Program-made: the position numbers and the translations under genes
Shown here: piece after piece, positions 10,237 through 21,825 of the stretch
Position numbering within the stretch: the stretch's first letter is position 1
Layout of the letters: the number at the start of each line of letters is the position of its first letter
Assembly (NCBI GenBank): GCA_946902985.2
Contig: OX336398.1
Span: forward strand, 236,638,362-236,702,361
Reading direction: 5' to 3'
Origin: Meconema thalassinum
Taxonomy: Eukaryota; Arthropoda; Insecta; Orthoptera; Tettigoniidae
DNA: 64,000 bases
The notes under the pieces: model-generated
The model's database searches: none
Told to the model about the DNA's origin: nothing
The model's input: the letters and a program-made list of their open reading frames with translations, nothing else

Positions 10237-13200
10237 ATGCCAATTGACGAAAAACTCATTAATGCGAGGGCTTCGGTCAAGGGCAAACTCACGCGTTTTC
10301 GCACTTTTCTATATGAGCTCACGGAAAAAGAACGTAATAGTGACATAATTTCTCAAAGACTGAAAGGTTATGAACAGGCCTTTCAGAAATATGATGAGAT
10401 CCAAAGTAATATTGAGACACAATATCCCGACTAGCAAAGTGACCGCTGTGAGGTTGAACATTTATATTATAAAGGGTTCGCAGACGCAAAGCAACTTTTA
10501 AGAAGTTTAACATTGCAGGAAAAGCAGGAGAAAACTCCTTCAGAATCTTCTTCTTTTCCTTCCCGTGTTATATTACCGAAAATAGAATTACCTAAATTTA
10601 CCGGAGATGAAACAACATGGGAGCCATTTTTTGAATTATTCAATTCATTGGTTCACGAAAACGATTCTCTTCCTTCAATACAGAAGTTTCATTATTTGAG
10701 TTTGTCCTTGCATGGCAACGCACTTAAACTCATCCAGGAGCTTACGTTGACAAATGAAAATTATGAAGTAGCTTTGGCACTTCTCAAAGATCGGTTTGGG
10801 AACACTCGTTTAAAAACTCAACGGCACATACAGGGTTTATTCAATTTACCTATTGTTCAAGCTGATAATCTTGCCTCGCTTCGTAATCTAATCGATGCAG
10901 CAGAACTTCATATTCGTGCGCTTGCAAATTTGGACCAACCAGTTGACCATTGGGATCTATTTTTGATTCATCTTATTTCTGCTAAATTAGACACTAAAAC
11001 TTTAAAAGATTGGGAAGCAGATCTGTCGCAACATTCATTGTGTACCTATGAAGCTATTATTAAATTCTTAAAGGCGAAATGCCAAATTCTCTCTGCTGTA
11101 GCCAGCCAAAAGAGTAGCTCCACCTTTAAACCTCATTCTAATAGTAAGGTCATCAGCCCCACTCAGAGAGTACTAAGGTCACATGCCTTTTCTACCAATA
11201 TTCGGTCTCCCAATCAAGTACAAGCTTGTGTTTTGTGTCAACAACCACATAACTTGTACCAATGCGCTCAATTTAAATCTTTATCTGTGGATGAAAGACG
11301 CAAATTAATTACCACCCACAAGCACTGCTTTAATTGTCTATCAGGGACACATATGATAAGCAATTGTCATTCTGAACGGTTATGTTTTCACTGTAAAGCA
11401 AAGCATCATACTCTCCTGCATAGACATGAAAGATCGCGGTCATCAGCAACCAATAGTTCATCCGCTAAATCTAATTCTGAGACTTAGCCGAATAACGCTC
11501 AGTCTTTTACTCAAAGCTCTGTTTCGTTCAGTAAAACTCAAGTTTTATTGTCCACTGTCCAAATTCTAGTGAAGAATGTTCACGGAAAATGGGTTTCTGT
11601 AAGAGGATTGTTAGATAATGCTGCAACTAACAATTTTATCAGTGAATCGCTAGTTCGCAAGTTAGGTCTATAAATATGCCCTACTTCTATAGAAGTTACA
11701 GGAATTAATGGTTCTAAATCGCAATCTCTGAGTTATGCTAAAGTGGATGTAAAAGATTCCAATAATCTCGGCATTCATTTAAATTTAGATTTTTTAATTA
11801 TCAATTCTATAGGTAATGACACCCCCATTACTTCTTTTCAAGTCCAGAATTGGAATATTCCGCATCATTTGCAACTTGCAGATCCAAATTTCAAAAGAGC
11901 TTCAGCTGTAGAAATTCTTTTAAGTGCCAGCATTTTTTGGCAATGTTTACATCCGGAAAAGGTTAAAGTTGCTCGTGATGTTTTCTTTCGTAGAACCGAT
12001 TTTGGTTGGATTGCCACTGGGCAAATATACCGTAACCCCGTTCAACAGAAATCTCATTGTTATTTTGTTGGTGCTGATTTAAATCAAGAATTAATTAAGT
12101 TCTGGGACATTGAGGATATTCAAGTCACCTCACCTCATTCTTGAAATAATGAGATCTGTGAAACATTGTACGTAGAAACCACTGTTCGCACTACTGAAGG
12201 CAGATTCGTGGTTACTCTTCCTCGTATTCCTAACCCCCCTATTATTACAGAATCACATTCCAGAGCTCTCAAAGCTTTATTCGCAATTGAAAATCGCTTT
12301 AAAAAAGATGCTCTCTTAAAAACTCAGTATACTTCCTTCATGGAAGAATACGAATCAGCGAATCACATGGAAGTAGTTCCAAAATCTGAAGAAATTAGTA
12401 ATCCTCCTAAAGAAATAGTATATCTTAATCATCATCCGGTTTGGAAAAATTCTTCCACCCGAGAACAGATAAGAGTGGTTTTTAATGGATCATCTCCAGA
12501 TGCTAATGGTGTTTCTCTCAATGACACTCTGCATTCTGGACCCGCTATTCAGACAGATCTTACTTCAGTTTTACTTAACTTTCGTCTATTCCCCATTGCT
12601 GTCCTTGCTGACATTAAGCAAATGTATAGGCAAATTCTAGTAAATTCAGAACAACGTGATTTGCAAATAATTTTGTGGCGAGACGACAATGCAAAACCTA
12701 TAAAAATATTTCGTTTACGAACAGTGACATACGGTCTTAAGCCGTCTGCCTTTCTCGCAATACGATCTCTTCATATGTTGGCCGAACAAGATGGTCATCT
12801 TTTTCATCCTCTTGCTTCTGAAGTATTGAAAACTGCATTCTATGTAGATGATTTTCTGTATTCTTTTCCTAGTATCTCTGACGCACTTCTTGTTTGTGAA
12901 GATTTAAATTCTCTTCTTTCTGGTGGTGGGTTTACCCTTCATAAGTGGAACTCGAATTCAACCGAATGTTTATCTAACTTTTCACAAGTAACTCCTGTTG
13001 ACAAATGTGTTGCGCTTCCTACTGAGGAATCAGCTATTAAAACCTTGGGTGTTTTTTGGTCTCCTGTTTCAGATACCTTTTCATATCAGGTACACTTATC
13101 TGAGTTTCACCCTCAAACGAAAAGGCAATTATTATCAGAAATAGCAAAAGTTTTTGATCCCTTGCAGTACATTGCTCCGGTGGTTATTACTGCAAAAGTT

Positions 13201-15394
13201 TTCTTACAAAAACTTTGGTTATTGAAAGTTGGTTGGGATGAAAAGGTACCCTCCCCCATTTTGGATGAGTGGTTAAAATACCGCAAGAGTTTGTTAGATC
13301 TTTCTCAAATTTCTATTCCCCGCACTTTAATTTCCGACCTTTCATGTCAGTATTTCGATTTGCACGTATTTGCCGATAGTTCTGAAAAGGCATACGGTTG
13401 CTGCGCCTACTTAGTAGGCCGCCCCTCCAATACTTTACCCGGATTTTCCAATTTAATTTGCGCAAAATCAAAGGTAGCCCCACTGAAATCCATATCTTGG
13501 CCTAGATTGGAATTATGTTCTGCTGTGATGGCTGTGGAATTAGCCAGTAAATTAAAAATCAGTTTAAATTTGAAATTTTCGAGCACATGGTTTTGGAGTG
13601 ATTCTTCCATCGTGTTAGCTTGGCTTTCAAAACCTTCTTCACATTGGACCACTTTTGTGGCTAATCGCGTTTCTAAAATACAAGAGTTGTCTCATTTTGA
13701 CCAATGGAATCATGTTCCGGGGAATGAAAACCCCGCTGATATAATTTCACGTGGCTGCTTGCCCAAGAAATTAATTTCTCTTAAATTATACTGGAATGGT
13801 CCGGCGTGGCTCAGTCAGGATTTTTCTTGTTGGCCTCGTTCATCTAATCCGCTCGCAGAAGATGTTCCTGATGCTCGCATTGTTACCGCTTCCCTTTTTC
13901 TAACTTCTATTGCTACTAGTCTTTTTCAGCGCTACTCTTCATTTAATAAATTAATTCGTGTGGTAGCATATTTATTTCGATGGAAATTTCTTGTTCTTGA
14001 TCAGCCTGTGAAACCGCAACCCTTTCTCACTAAAATGGAATTGGAATTTGCTACTCGTAGAATCTTGTTTCTTATGCAACAAGAAGTATTCTTTCTTGAG
14101 TATCAGACGGTTTTAAGCAAAAAAGCTCTGCCAAAGTCTAGTAGGCTGTTACCTCTCACCCCTTTTTTGGACCAAGATGGATTAATAAGAGTGGGGGGCA
14201 GGCTAGAAAACTCTAGTTACTCAGATGAGAAAAAACACCCCATTATTCTCCCTTCTAGACATCCTATTACTACTCTCATCGTAAAAAAATTCATTATCAG
14301 AATTTGCACGCTGGCACCCGCACATTGCTTTGCTTAATTCGTGAGCAATATTGGCTCATTAACGGTGTTCATGAAGTTTCTTCTGTTATTCGGAAATGTA
14401 TACCTTGTTTTAAGTCCAAGCCCCAGCCAATCACGCAAATTATGGGAAACTTACCATATTTTCGTTCCGAACCTAGTAAGCCTTTCGCCCTTACGGGTAT
14501 CGATTATGCTGGTCCTTATGCCTATCAAATTAATTCCCCTTTATCTAAGCGAAAGTTGTTAGGTAAACTTTATATTTCTTTATTTGTGCGCATGGTAACA
14601 GGAGCCAGTCACCTTGAGTTAGTTACAAGTGCTTCTACTCCTTATTTTATAGCAGCCTTTTCTAGATTTGCCGCTAGAAGGGGTGTTCCCTCTGAGGTTT
14701 TCTCAGATAACGCAAAATTTTTTGTTAGTACCTTTGATCTTTGGAAAACTGCACTTACCTCTCCTTCTGCTAAGGAACAGTTTTCTAATTTTTCTCATGC
14801 TAAGGGATTCAAATGGCATTTCACTCCCCCTTACGCCCCCCATCATGGTGGCCGTTGGGAATCTTGCATAAAGCTCACGAAGAGACAGCTGAAGAAAACC
14901 CTTGGTTCAGCCATCCTTTCCTATGAGGAATTCAATTCCCTCATTATTCAGGTTGAGGGTATCGTAAATTCTAGGCCGCTTACGCCTTTGTCTAACGATC
15001 CTAAAGATCTTCTTCCGTTAACACCTAGCCATTTTTAACAGGCTGTTCTTTAGCATCTACGCCTCCTTTGCTGAGTCGACGCTGTGATCTCGGGTTACCT
15101 ATTTTCTGGAGAAAGTTAGAATCTTTGCGAAGCTCTTTTTGGCGCCGTTAGAAGCTGGAGTATCTCAGCTCACTTAACAGAAGAGAGAAGTGGCGGCTTT
15201 CCCAGCCTGATGTGCGAGTGGGAGATATGGTTCTTTTGCGAGATCCAAGTCCCCCTCTCGTATGGAATATTGGTAGGGTAACTCACTGCCATCTGGGTCG
15301 TGATAGGCATGTGAGAGTTGTAGATGTTCTCACTAGTAAAGGTGTCCATACTAGACCAATTTATATGGTTGCTATTTTGCCTGTTGAGGCTTAG
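10237..15394 (+). pseudogene. BEL-1 gag-pol polyprotein (broken)
   Basis: The ATG at 10237 opens a gag whose frame runs to about 14337 with in-frame stops at 10432, 11485, 11671 and 12142. Frameshifts follow near 14290 (a run of seven A) and near 15035, and there is another stop near 15149. Visible parts in order are the gag core (10540-11100, with ELPKFTGDETTWEPFFELF), three Cys/His knuckles (CVLCQQPHNLYQC, CFNCLSGTHM...C and a third, 11228-11430), the protease motif LLDNAATNNF (about 11608), reverse transcriptase with catalytic YVDD (about 12841), RNase H starting HVFADSS (about 13362), and integrase (14304-15038). The integrase retains its D, D and E positions (GIDYAGP, FSDNAKFF, GGRWES). 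The C-terminal integrase tail ends at 15394. All four gag-pol stops could have arisen by C-to-T changes, but that is inference. Confidence 0.9.
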
Positions 15395-15470
15395 TGTCAT
15401 CCTCTTTCATTGTTGTTCATGTTTTTTCCAACTGATTCCTTGATTGTTTTCTTTCGGGGGTCTCGGAGCA

Positions 15471-16658
15471 TGATCGCTTTCGTGATGTTTATAGTGTTTT
15501 TTTTCATGCCGCATTTGTCGGTCAAATGCTTTTGAGACCACCGAACTATTAATGTATTTAATCACATTTATGTTTATAATATATAATGTAATTCTCGAGT
15601 GATTACTCGTAACAAACAACATTTCTAAGACACATACCTCAGCCTGTTCATAGATGTTGACTCTCCGAGCCACAAGTTCACTACTGCAAGGTGCTGCTTC
15701 TCGCTAGCCGCTACGTGAAGGACTGTCGTCACATCTCCGCTTCGGCCAATCAGACGCCGCCAGCCAGTGGGATTTCTCGATGGTTCTACGCCCTATTTAA
15801 GCAGCGGTTCTCCTCTTCAAGATCCTGTACGGCATTACCGCATTACCGCATCACTTCATGGAGTCTTCCAAAGCTTCGTTCCATGGGGCAAATACCTGAC
15901 GGTACGCTTCTACAGTAAGACGGTGTAATCAGCACGTCACACCGATACGCTGGAGATTACTACGCATCAATGTCACAACTAGATGAGCTGTTGCAAGGCT
16001 CAGATCACAGTTCTCACCGCTACGCAAGATGAAAGCTTGCTTATTACTTTCGCTCTTCAGTGATATGCTAAAAAATGTACTTTGGTTCTAAAGAAGAAAC
16101 TTTCTTCAAGCAGATACTTTATTTCGAGATGCTGGACATCGCAATCACAAAGTATAGCGTTCTTAAACTACAAACTACAGCTGCCAAACCATCAAGCTCT
16201 GGCCACGGCCGACCTGCAGCACTGAAACCTCTCTAGTCAACGGAAGATAAGTTACATTCTTTTATTTACTATTTAATCACTTATCTTCTATGTTTTAAGT
16301 GGTTTTAATATTGCTTGCAAGTGCAATTATTTCCAAAAATAGTGTGTCTTTTAAATGAACTCTTGTAAATAGCACCAAGTTGTGCCAACCTACTAATTTT
16401 TAAACCCAAAGGGTTTCCAGTAATGTACAGTATTTATCACCTGTTTCAAACAACAAATAAAGTTTATATTATATTAATGCTTAAATGTTCAGTGTTAAAA
16501 TTGAACTTAAAGTTGAGGATAAAGAACCAGGCCGCACTCCCCTAGCCCAAAATATTCAGTCTAATAGCTCCTTTCACAGTAGTTATTTTGTCCAGGCATT
16601 TTGCCTGATGCTTTCTCCCGTTTATGAGAACAAACTTGGGCGGTTCTTCACATAACCA
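15471..16658 (+). repeat. 3' LTR of BEL-1
   Basis: It is the partner of the 5' LTR, 1188 bp against 1166. The extra 22 bp near 15738-15760 (around TTCGGCCAATCAGACGCC) hold a CCAAT-box-like motif missing from the 5' LTR. Otherwise it shows the same TATA-like TATTTAAG (about 15790) and AATAAAG signals. Confidence 0.93.
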
Positions 16659-17047
16659 GTCACTACTGGGTTAGATGACGCACGGCAACAACTATGCCGT
16701 ATATACCAACAAAGTGACAACACCGAACCCTGCGGGACTCCATTTTCTTGGATTTAACATTGTGGCAATGTCCTATCGATTATCACACGAAGAATCGGAG
16801 GAACATAAAGTTCGAAATTAAAGTCGGGAGATAACCACGTACTCTTTAGTTTGCCAGTGCTGATAAAGTGGCTTGTAATGACTAACTTGTGTGTTGTGGT
16901 ATCTGATTGCAAAGTGATTCCAAGTGTGGGGTCTTATTTAGTTTTCTAATACAAGATTTCGAGTCCCTCAATCGTCCCCTCAATGTGCTTGCGTGTGATA
17001 TACTTCTGTCATAAATACAGTTGAGTTGACGAGGATGAGAAAGGATC
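16659..17047. other. Flank of BEL-1, no gene
   Basis: The first 20 bp continue the 40-bp minisatellite. The remainder has no recognisable feature. Confidence 0.5.
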
Positions 17048-18820
17048 TTGTACCAGATATCACAACAGCTTCCTCGCTATTACGGGGAAGTAGAATCCCC
17101 CGTTTGGATCTCCGAGTTAGAACTACTCGAGAGGGGGTTAAAATCACAGAAGTGGAAAGTTAGAAGTCTGATAGGAAGTGGAAGATTAGAAAAATTAGAA
17201 AGGGAAATGGATAGGTTGAGGTTGGATTTGGTTGGGATTAGTGAAAAGCGCTGGCAGGAAGATCAGGAATTTTGGTCAGGAGACTAGCACTAAATCAAAC
17301 AATGGCCAAGCAGGGGTTGGTCTTATATTGACTAGGAAACTTGGACAGCGGGTAGAATATTATGAGCAATATAGTGAACGGATTATTGTAGCAAAAATCA
17401 ATACAAAACCTACGTGCACCACAGTGGTACAAGTCTATATGCTCACCTGTCAAGCTGATGATGAAGATGTTGAAAAGGTCTACGAAGAAATAGATGGAGG
17501 TATGTCAAGGATGATGAAAATGTTATAGTAATGGGAGATTTGAATGCTGTGGTAGGAAAAGGAAGAGTCATAGTCATAGCTAACATCTTATTCAAAAACT
17601 ACAAACGAAGAATATACACATTGATGAGACCAGGAGATACAGGGAGTTACCAAATTGACTTCATTATGGTCAAGCAGAGATTTTGAAACCAGATTTTGGA
17701 TTGCAAAACATATCCCAGTGCTGACATAAACTCTGACCACAATCTGGTTGTTATGCAATGCATACTTAAGTTGAAGAAATTGAAGAAAATTCAAAAGCCA
17801 AAAAGGTGGACAATAGACAGACTGAAAGAGAAAGACGTGAACAAAAGATTCAAGACAAGTATAAAGGAAGAACTAATGAAAAACCTTGAACAAGCTACAA
17901 TTGCAAAGGAATGGGCACTTTTGAAGAATGAAATTACAAAATCCCCATAAGAAAACATTGGTAGGAAAGAAAGAATATGTAGAAATCGTGGATAACGCAG
18001 GATATACTAGAATTAATGGATGAAAGGCTGAAGCACAAGAATGAAAGAGACGAAAGGGGAAAAGCAGAATACAGACGTCTGAGAACTGAGGTTAAGAAGA
18101 AGTGCAAGGAAACAAAAGAAGAATGGTATGGATTCTGTCTCGAGGAAAGAATTCATGATGAAAATTAATAAACGTAAAAAAAATATTGGAATGCAGTCGA
18201 AAGAAATCAGAAACCCCTATGGATGTCGAATTGGCAGGTGAAAAGCTAAAGGAAGTAGGTGACTTCTGTTACTTAGGAAGCAAAATAACCAGTGATGGAC
18301 GAAGCAAAGAAGATATAAAAAGTAGGTTAGCACAGGCAAGGAAAGCATTTCTACAGAAAAGGAATCTGTTGACATCAAATATAGAAAGTTATTTTTGAAA
18401 ACCTTTGTCTGGAGAATAGCGCTGTATGCAAGTGAAACTTGGACTGTTGGAACAGCAGAAAGGAGGAGAATTGAAGCGTTTGAAATGTGGTGTTACAGGA
18501 GAAGGATGAAGATCAGATGGGTAGATAGGGTTACGAATGAAGAGGTATTAAGACAAGTGGGAGAGGAGAGATGTTTCTGGTGACTGCTAATGAAGAGAAG
18601 AGATAGGTTGGTAGGACACATACTAAGACATCCAGGAATAGGAAACTTAGTTATAGAAGGAAGGCTCGAGGATAAGAACAGTAGGGGTAGACCAAGGTTT
18701 AACAGATTGCATCGGATGTAGGGTGTGGTAGCTATGTAGAGATGAAACGCTCAGCTCAGGACAAGGAAGCGTGGAGCGTTGCATCAAAACAGTGGACTGA
18801 AGTCTCATACACAGAGAATA
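17048..18820 (+). pseudogene. RTE-type LINE with the reverse transcriptase core deleted
   Basis: The 5' part encodes an APE-type endonuclease start (KWKVRSLIGSGRLEKL, LDLVGISEKRWQ), then VIVMGDLNAVVG (about 17525), IDFIMVKQR and SDHNLVVM (about 17730), across several frameshifts. After about 18180 the text jumps to the C-terminal tail (FCYLGSKITSDGRS, ALYASETWTVG, RRRMKIRWVDRVTNEEVL, RLVGHILRHPG). The catalytic reverse transcriptase motifs that should lie between are missing, so about 1 kb has been lost. The 3' end carries TGGACTGAAGTCTCATAC, typical of this LINE type. It is a dead copy. Confidence 0.85.
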
Positions 18821-18824
18821 TATT

Positions 18825-19810
18825 CACAATGTTACTTCATAGGTACGTTTTCTTGGAACATGATACAGTAGCTACATAACTCAAATTTTTACAGCGTATG
18901 AACACATGCATTGAGCGTATACTGAAACGATAATACAGTAAACTCCCGATTATCCGCGGAATTGACTGACGCAGACACCGCGGATAATCGAATTTCGCGG
19001 ATTAGCCGCAAAATTGATGGTAATGGTTAAACAAAGGTCGAATGCACTAAAAAACAACACACAAGTGCTTTAAATAAGTTTATTATATAATAAAAGGACG
19101 TACATGATATCAAAACTCAGTCGATGTTGTGTGTGTTATTAAAAGGTCTTGTTTACCGTTTAACAAAAAAATCGGTCATTTGCTTTTGCTTTTTCGTAGT
19201 GAAACTCTTTTTCTTTATTTGTGATTTGAGTTTTCTCAACACCATCTTGTCAGAAAGTGATGCGTTGTCTTGCTCCTCAAGGTATTGAAGAATCCTGTCA
19301 ATGTGTCCTAATGCTGCATCATGAGTAACGGTCCTCTGCATCTACGTTTCCTCATTGTCTTCCGATTCAACTGAACAACTGTACACGTTTTGTACTGTAA
19401 ATTATTAAGTGTACTGTACTGTATTTGCGATTTACGGTTTTTATTACGTTTAAGTATTTAGTAACTTCATTTCAATTTTTGATAAATTATTTTCGGTTTC
19501 AAAACCTTCCTTTTTTATAAAAATGTTCTCCTACAGGCGCCACGGATAATCCGCAAAGCGGATAAACCGCCCGCGGATAATCGAGAGTTTACTGTATTTT
19601 TTTAATGGGAATGATGAGGGAGATATTAATTTATTTTGCCAAGTCAGAAGATAAAAAAGAATGTTTGGTAAAAAAATATCTCCCTCATTATTCCCATTAC
19701 AGCAAAAGAATATTATCATTTCAGTATACGCTCAATGTCTGTCTTCAAACGCTGTAAAAGTTTTAGTTATGATTGTTTCCAAGAAAATGTACCTATAAAT
19801 TAACATTGTG
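18825..19810. mobile_element. Fold-back element with long inverted repeats
   Basis: The ends CACAATGTTA...CATAGGTACGTTTTCTTGG and its inverted copy (CCAAGAAAATGTACCTATAA...TAACATTGTG) extend inward for about 110 bp, through TTTTTACAGCG and TTGAGCGTATACTGAAA. The middle holds the Tigger copy below and a second inverted pair at about 19603-19701 (AATGGGAATGATGAGGGAGA and its complement). The CACAATG start recalls Transib ends, but the flanks do not show a matching 5-bp duplication, so I do not assign a superfamily. Confidence 0.7.
18936..19594 (-). mobile_element. Tigger/pogo element, internally deleted (659 bp)
   Basis: Terminal inverted repeats read CAGTAAACTCCCGATTATCC at the left and the complement of CAGTAAACTCTCGATTATCC at the right, flanked by TA on both sides. 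Tc1/mariner-superfamily pogo elements duplicate TA. A minus-strand frame at 19153-19341 encodes a C-terminal transposase piece (HIDRILQYLEEQD...KQKQMTDFFVKR) resembling Tigger/jerky-type proteins. The catalytic part is gone, so the copy is non-autonomous. It sits within the arms of the fold-back element above. Confidence 0.88.
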
Positions 19811-19989
19811 GAGATAGGCGATTCTATTTGCCCTAAAAGGCGACTGTCGTGTGGGGACTCCATGCAGTAGGCCTGGTGTTAGAACAGGGCCGTCAGTAAT
19901 TCAGATAGACACCGTGCAACCTGTTTCTAACACTAGTGTAGCCCGCGGTTTCTCCAAGCCAAAAGTTGAGATAAAGCTCATCAGCTGCA

Positions 19990-20100
19990 GTTGTTAAACG
20001 TGAACGGTCTCCGTTGATTTGAACCGATTAAATGCTCGAATGATATTACTCTGCTCACGACGAACACATCGAGCAACTTCCCTTGTTGACAATCCTTCTA
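19990..20100 (-). pseudogene. Tc1-like transposase fragment (N-terminal helix-turn-helix)
   Basis: The minus strand reads IEGLSTREVARCVRREQSN, closely like the paired-type DNA-binding start of Tc1 transposases (compare EGLSTREVSRRLRVNQSD in the Tc1 copy at 44-45 kb). Only about 35 residues are preserved. Confidence 0.7.
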
Positions 20101-20101
20101 T

Positions 20102-20976
20102 AGAGCATCCAGCGTTTAGAAAAGACTGTGGAGCCTTATGGCGACAGTGTTGCTAACTCTAGGCAGAGGTAGCGCTGACGTCATACGTTATGTTCACCCG
20201 CTTCGAGTACTGTTCTTTCATAAGTAACCGAGACAACACAACCTCAGCAGCTACCTGAAATAGAACGTGCCCAAGAAGGAGCAGTTTTGGGACAGTATTA
20301 AGGATACCGTACGCGAAGAGAACCAAATAATAACGGCATTCATTTCGTTGTGATATGACGCATTACTGATTGGCAGATGTCGAGAGCACAACCCTTCCTT
20401 CCTTCTCGGACGTACTGTATGCTGACGATGTTAACAATATTTACGTCAGCAATACTGTTGATCATCACCTTTTCTTTTATTAATTAAGCTATAATTTAGT
20501 TGCTTTCAATTTTATTCTTGTTGTTTTGTGTAATATTGTAGCGAGTTAGCCGGGCGGTTAAGGGCGCGGAGCTTTGAGAGATAGCGGGTCGGCAGCCCTT
20601 ATTCGATCGAACAGAAAATAAAACGGACACACAACAATAACACCAATGACGGATAGTGCTTCAGAACTTATGTTGCCAGCGGAACTGAGCACGTGCTCCA
20701 CTCCGGGCGAGCATGCAGCACAGGACGAGGCTCTTCTTTCCAGCGTGCTAACCTTGAAAATTTTTAAATTACAAGACGTAATATGAACGATACTTGTATG
20801 CAATAACAAAGGTAATCAATTGGCAGATAATTGTAGGAAGCTATTATGACGAAAAATATATCTGTTCCGAGTTCCTTCATGACAAAAGATGAGGTAACAA
20901 AACCAGTGTGGGGGGATTTCCGTTAAAAGTAAAAGCCCATGAGACCCACAGTCTCTTCTAAACGCTGGATGCTCTT
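20102..20976. repeat. Pair of 30-bp inverted repeats 875 bp apart
   Basis: AGAGCATCCAGCGTTTAGAA at 20102 and its complement at 20947-20976 match at 29 of 30 positions. The left copy abuts the Tc1 fragment, so they may be remains of inverted Tc1-related pieces. Inside I see no gene. A tRNA-like stretch (GTTAGCCGGGCGGTTAAGGG) lies at about 20542. Confidence 0.65.
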
Positions 20977-21028
20977 CTCAGCCGATGAAATGTTGACGTG
21001 TTATCAAGGCCGATCACTACACAGTTAC

Positions 21029-21352
21029 CGGGTGAATTAGCCGTGGTCGTTACGGCACGACTGCTGGCAGTCGCTCACATTCGGGAGGCGAGGAGGTTCG
21101 AATCCCCCCGCCGTCAACCTTGAAGATGGTCTTCTGTGGTTTCCCATCTTCCTTTCAGGCAAATGCCGGGGTTGGTCCCTAACTATAGGCCACAGCCACT
21201 GCCTTCCAACTCATCGTCGCTCCATTCCAACTTTCCTCCCCAACGGTACTTGTAGCTCACCCATTGGATGTCCGTCTCGAAGCAGCTACCAAACTAGCGA
21301 GCCGAACATGTCCTCAGACACTCCCGGCACTAAAAGCCATACGCTAAAAAAA
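21029..21352 (+). mobile_element. tRNA-derived SINE
   Basis: The tRNA-like head (GAATTAGCCGTGGTCGTTAC, then GAGGTTCGAATCCCCCCGCC) is followed by CCTTGAAGATGG, GTGGTTTCCCATCTTCC, AGGCAAATGCCGGGG and GGCCACAGCCACTGCCTTCC. It is the same body type as the SINE at 2258-2586, ending in a short A-rich run. Confidence 0.82.
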
Positions 21353-21812
21353 CTACACAGTTCACTAGACAATTCTAATGAGTGTCTCAACTTCCACTGA
21401 AATGCTGTCTCCCCAATTGTCATGTTCGGAACAATACGTCATTTCTGGACATAAAATGGAATGAAGTTTGTACCCTGAGTCACAATGACAACACTTGAAC
21501 CCTCGGGACGTCGCGTCGCGTCGCGCACGCATACTCTATCTAGCCTTGTTGTAGCACAGGGCCCCGCACCCCTCCTAAGCCAGGTAGCGCTACTCAGTTG
21601 CTGTAATCAGCATTCGGTGTAACATTGTTTATATATTTTTTTACTCATAGTTGTAAATTACTCGTACATTGTACTGTGCTTTTTTTTATCAGTTTACCTT
21701 TGTGAATGTTCTTCCCTTTCCACTGTATTTTTATGTGCGTTTTAAAGTAGAACGTAACATTAGTTATTTTATTCTTTTAAAGCGCTATTTGGATGTAAAT
21801 AAATAAAATGTA
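21353..21812. other. Non-coding, with a short GTCGC run
   Basis: A small (GTCGC)n-like run lies at about 21508-21525. The rest is A/T-rich without a gene. Confidence 0.45.
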
Positions 21813-21825
21813 TACTTTGAACGAT

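Larger units (their letters stand above)
8745..16658 (+). mobile_element. BEL/Pao LTR retrotransposon (BEL-1), complete with both LTRs
   Basis: Two near-identical LTRs (8745-9910 and 15471-16658) start TG and end CA, flank a gag-pol region, and are bracketed by the 5-bp direct repeat GTCAC (8740-8744 and 16659-16663). A 5-bp duplication is normal for BEL/Pao. Domain order gag, aspartic protease, reverse transcriptase, RNase H, integrase fits the family. The LTRs differ by about a dozen substitutions (roughly 1 percent) plus a 22-bp indel, so the insertion looks recent. The coding region nevertheless carries several stops and frameshifts, so this copy cannot make its proteins by itself. Confidence 0.95.
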
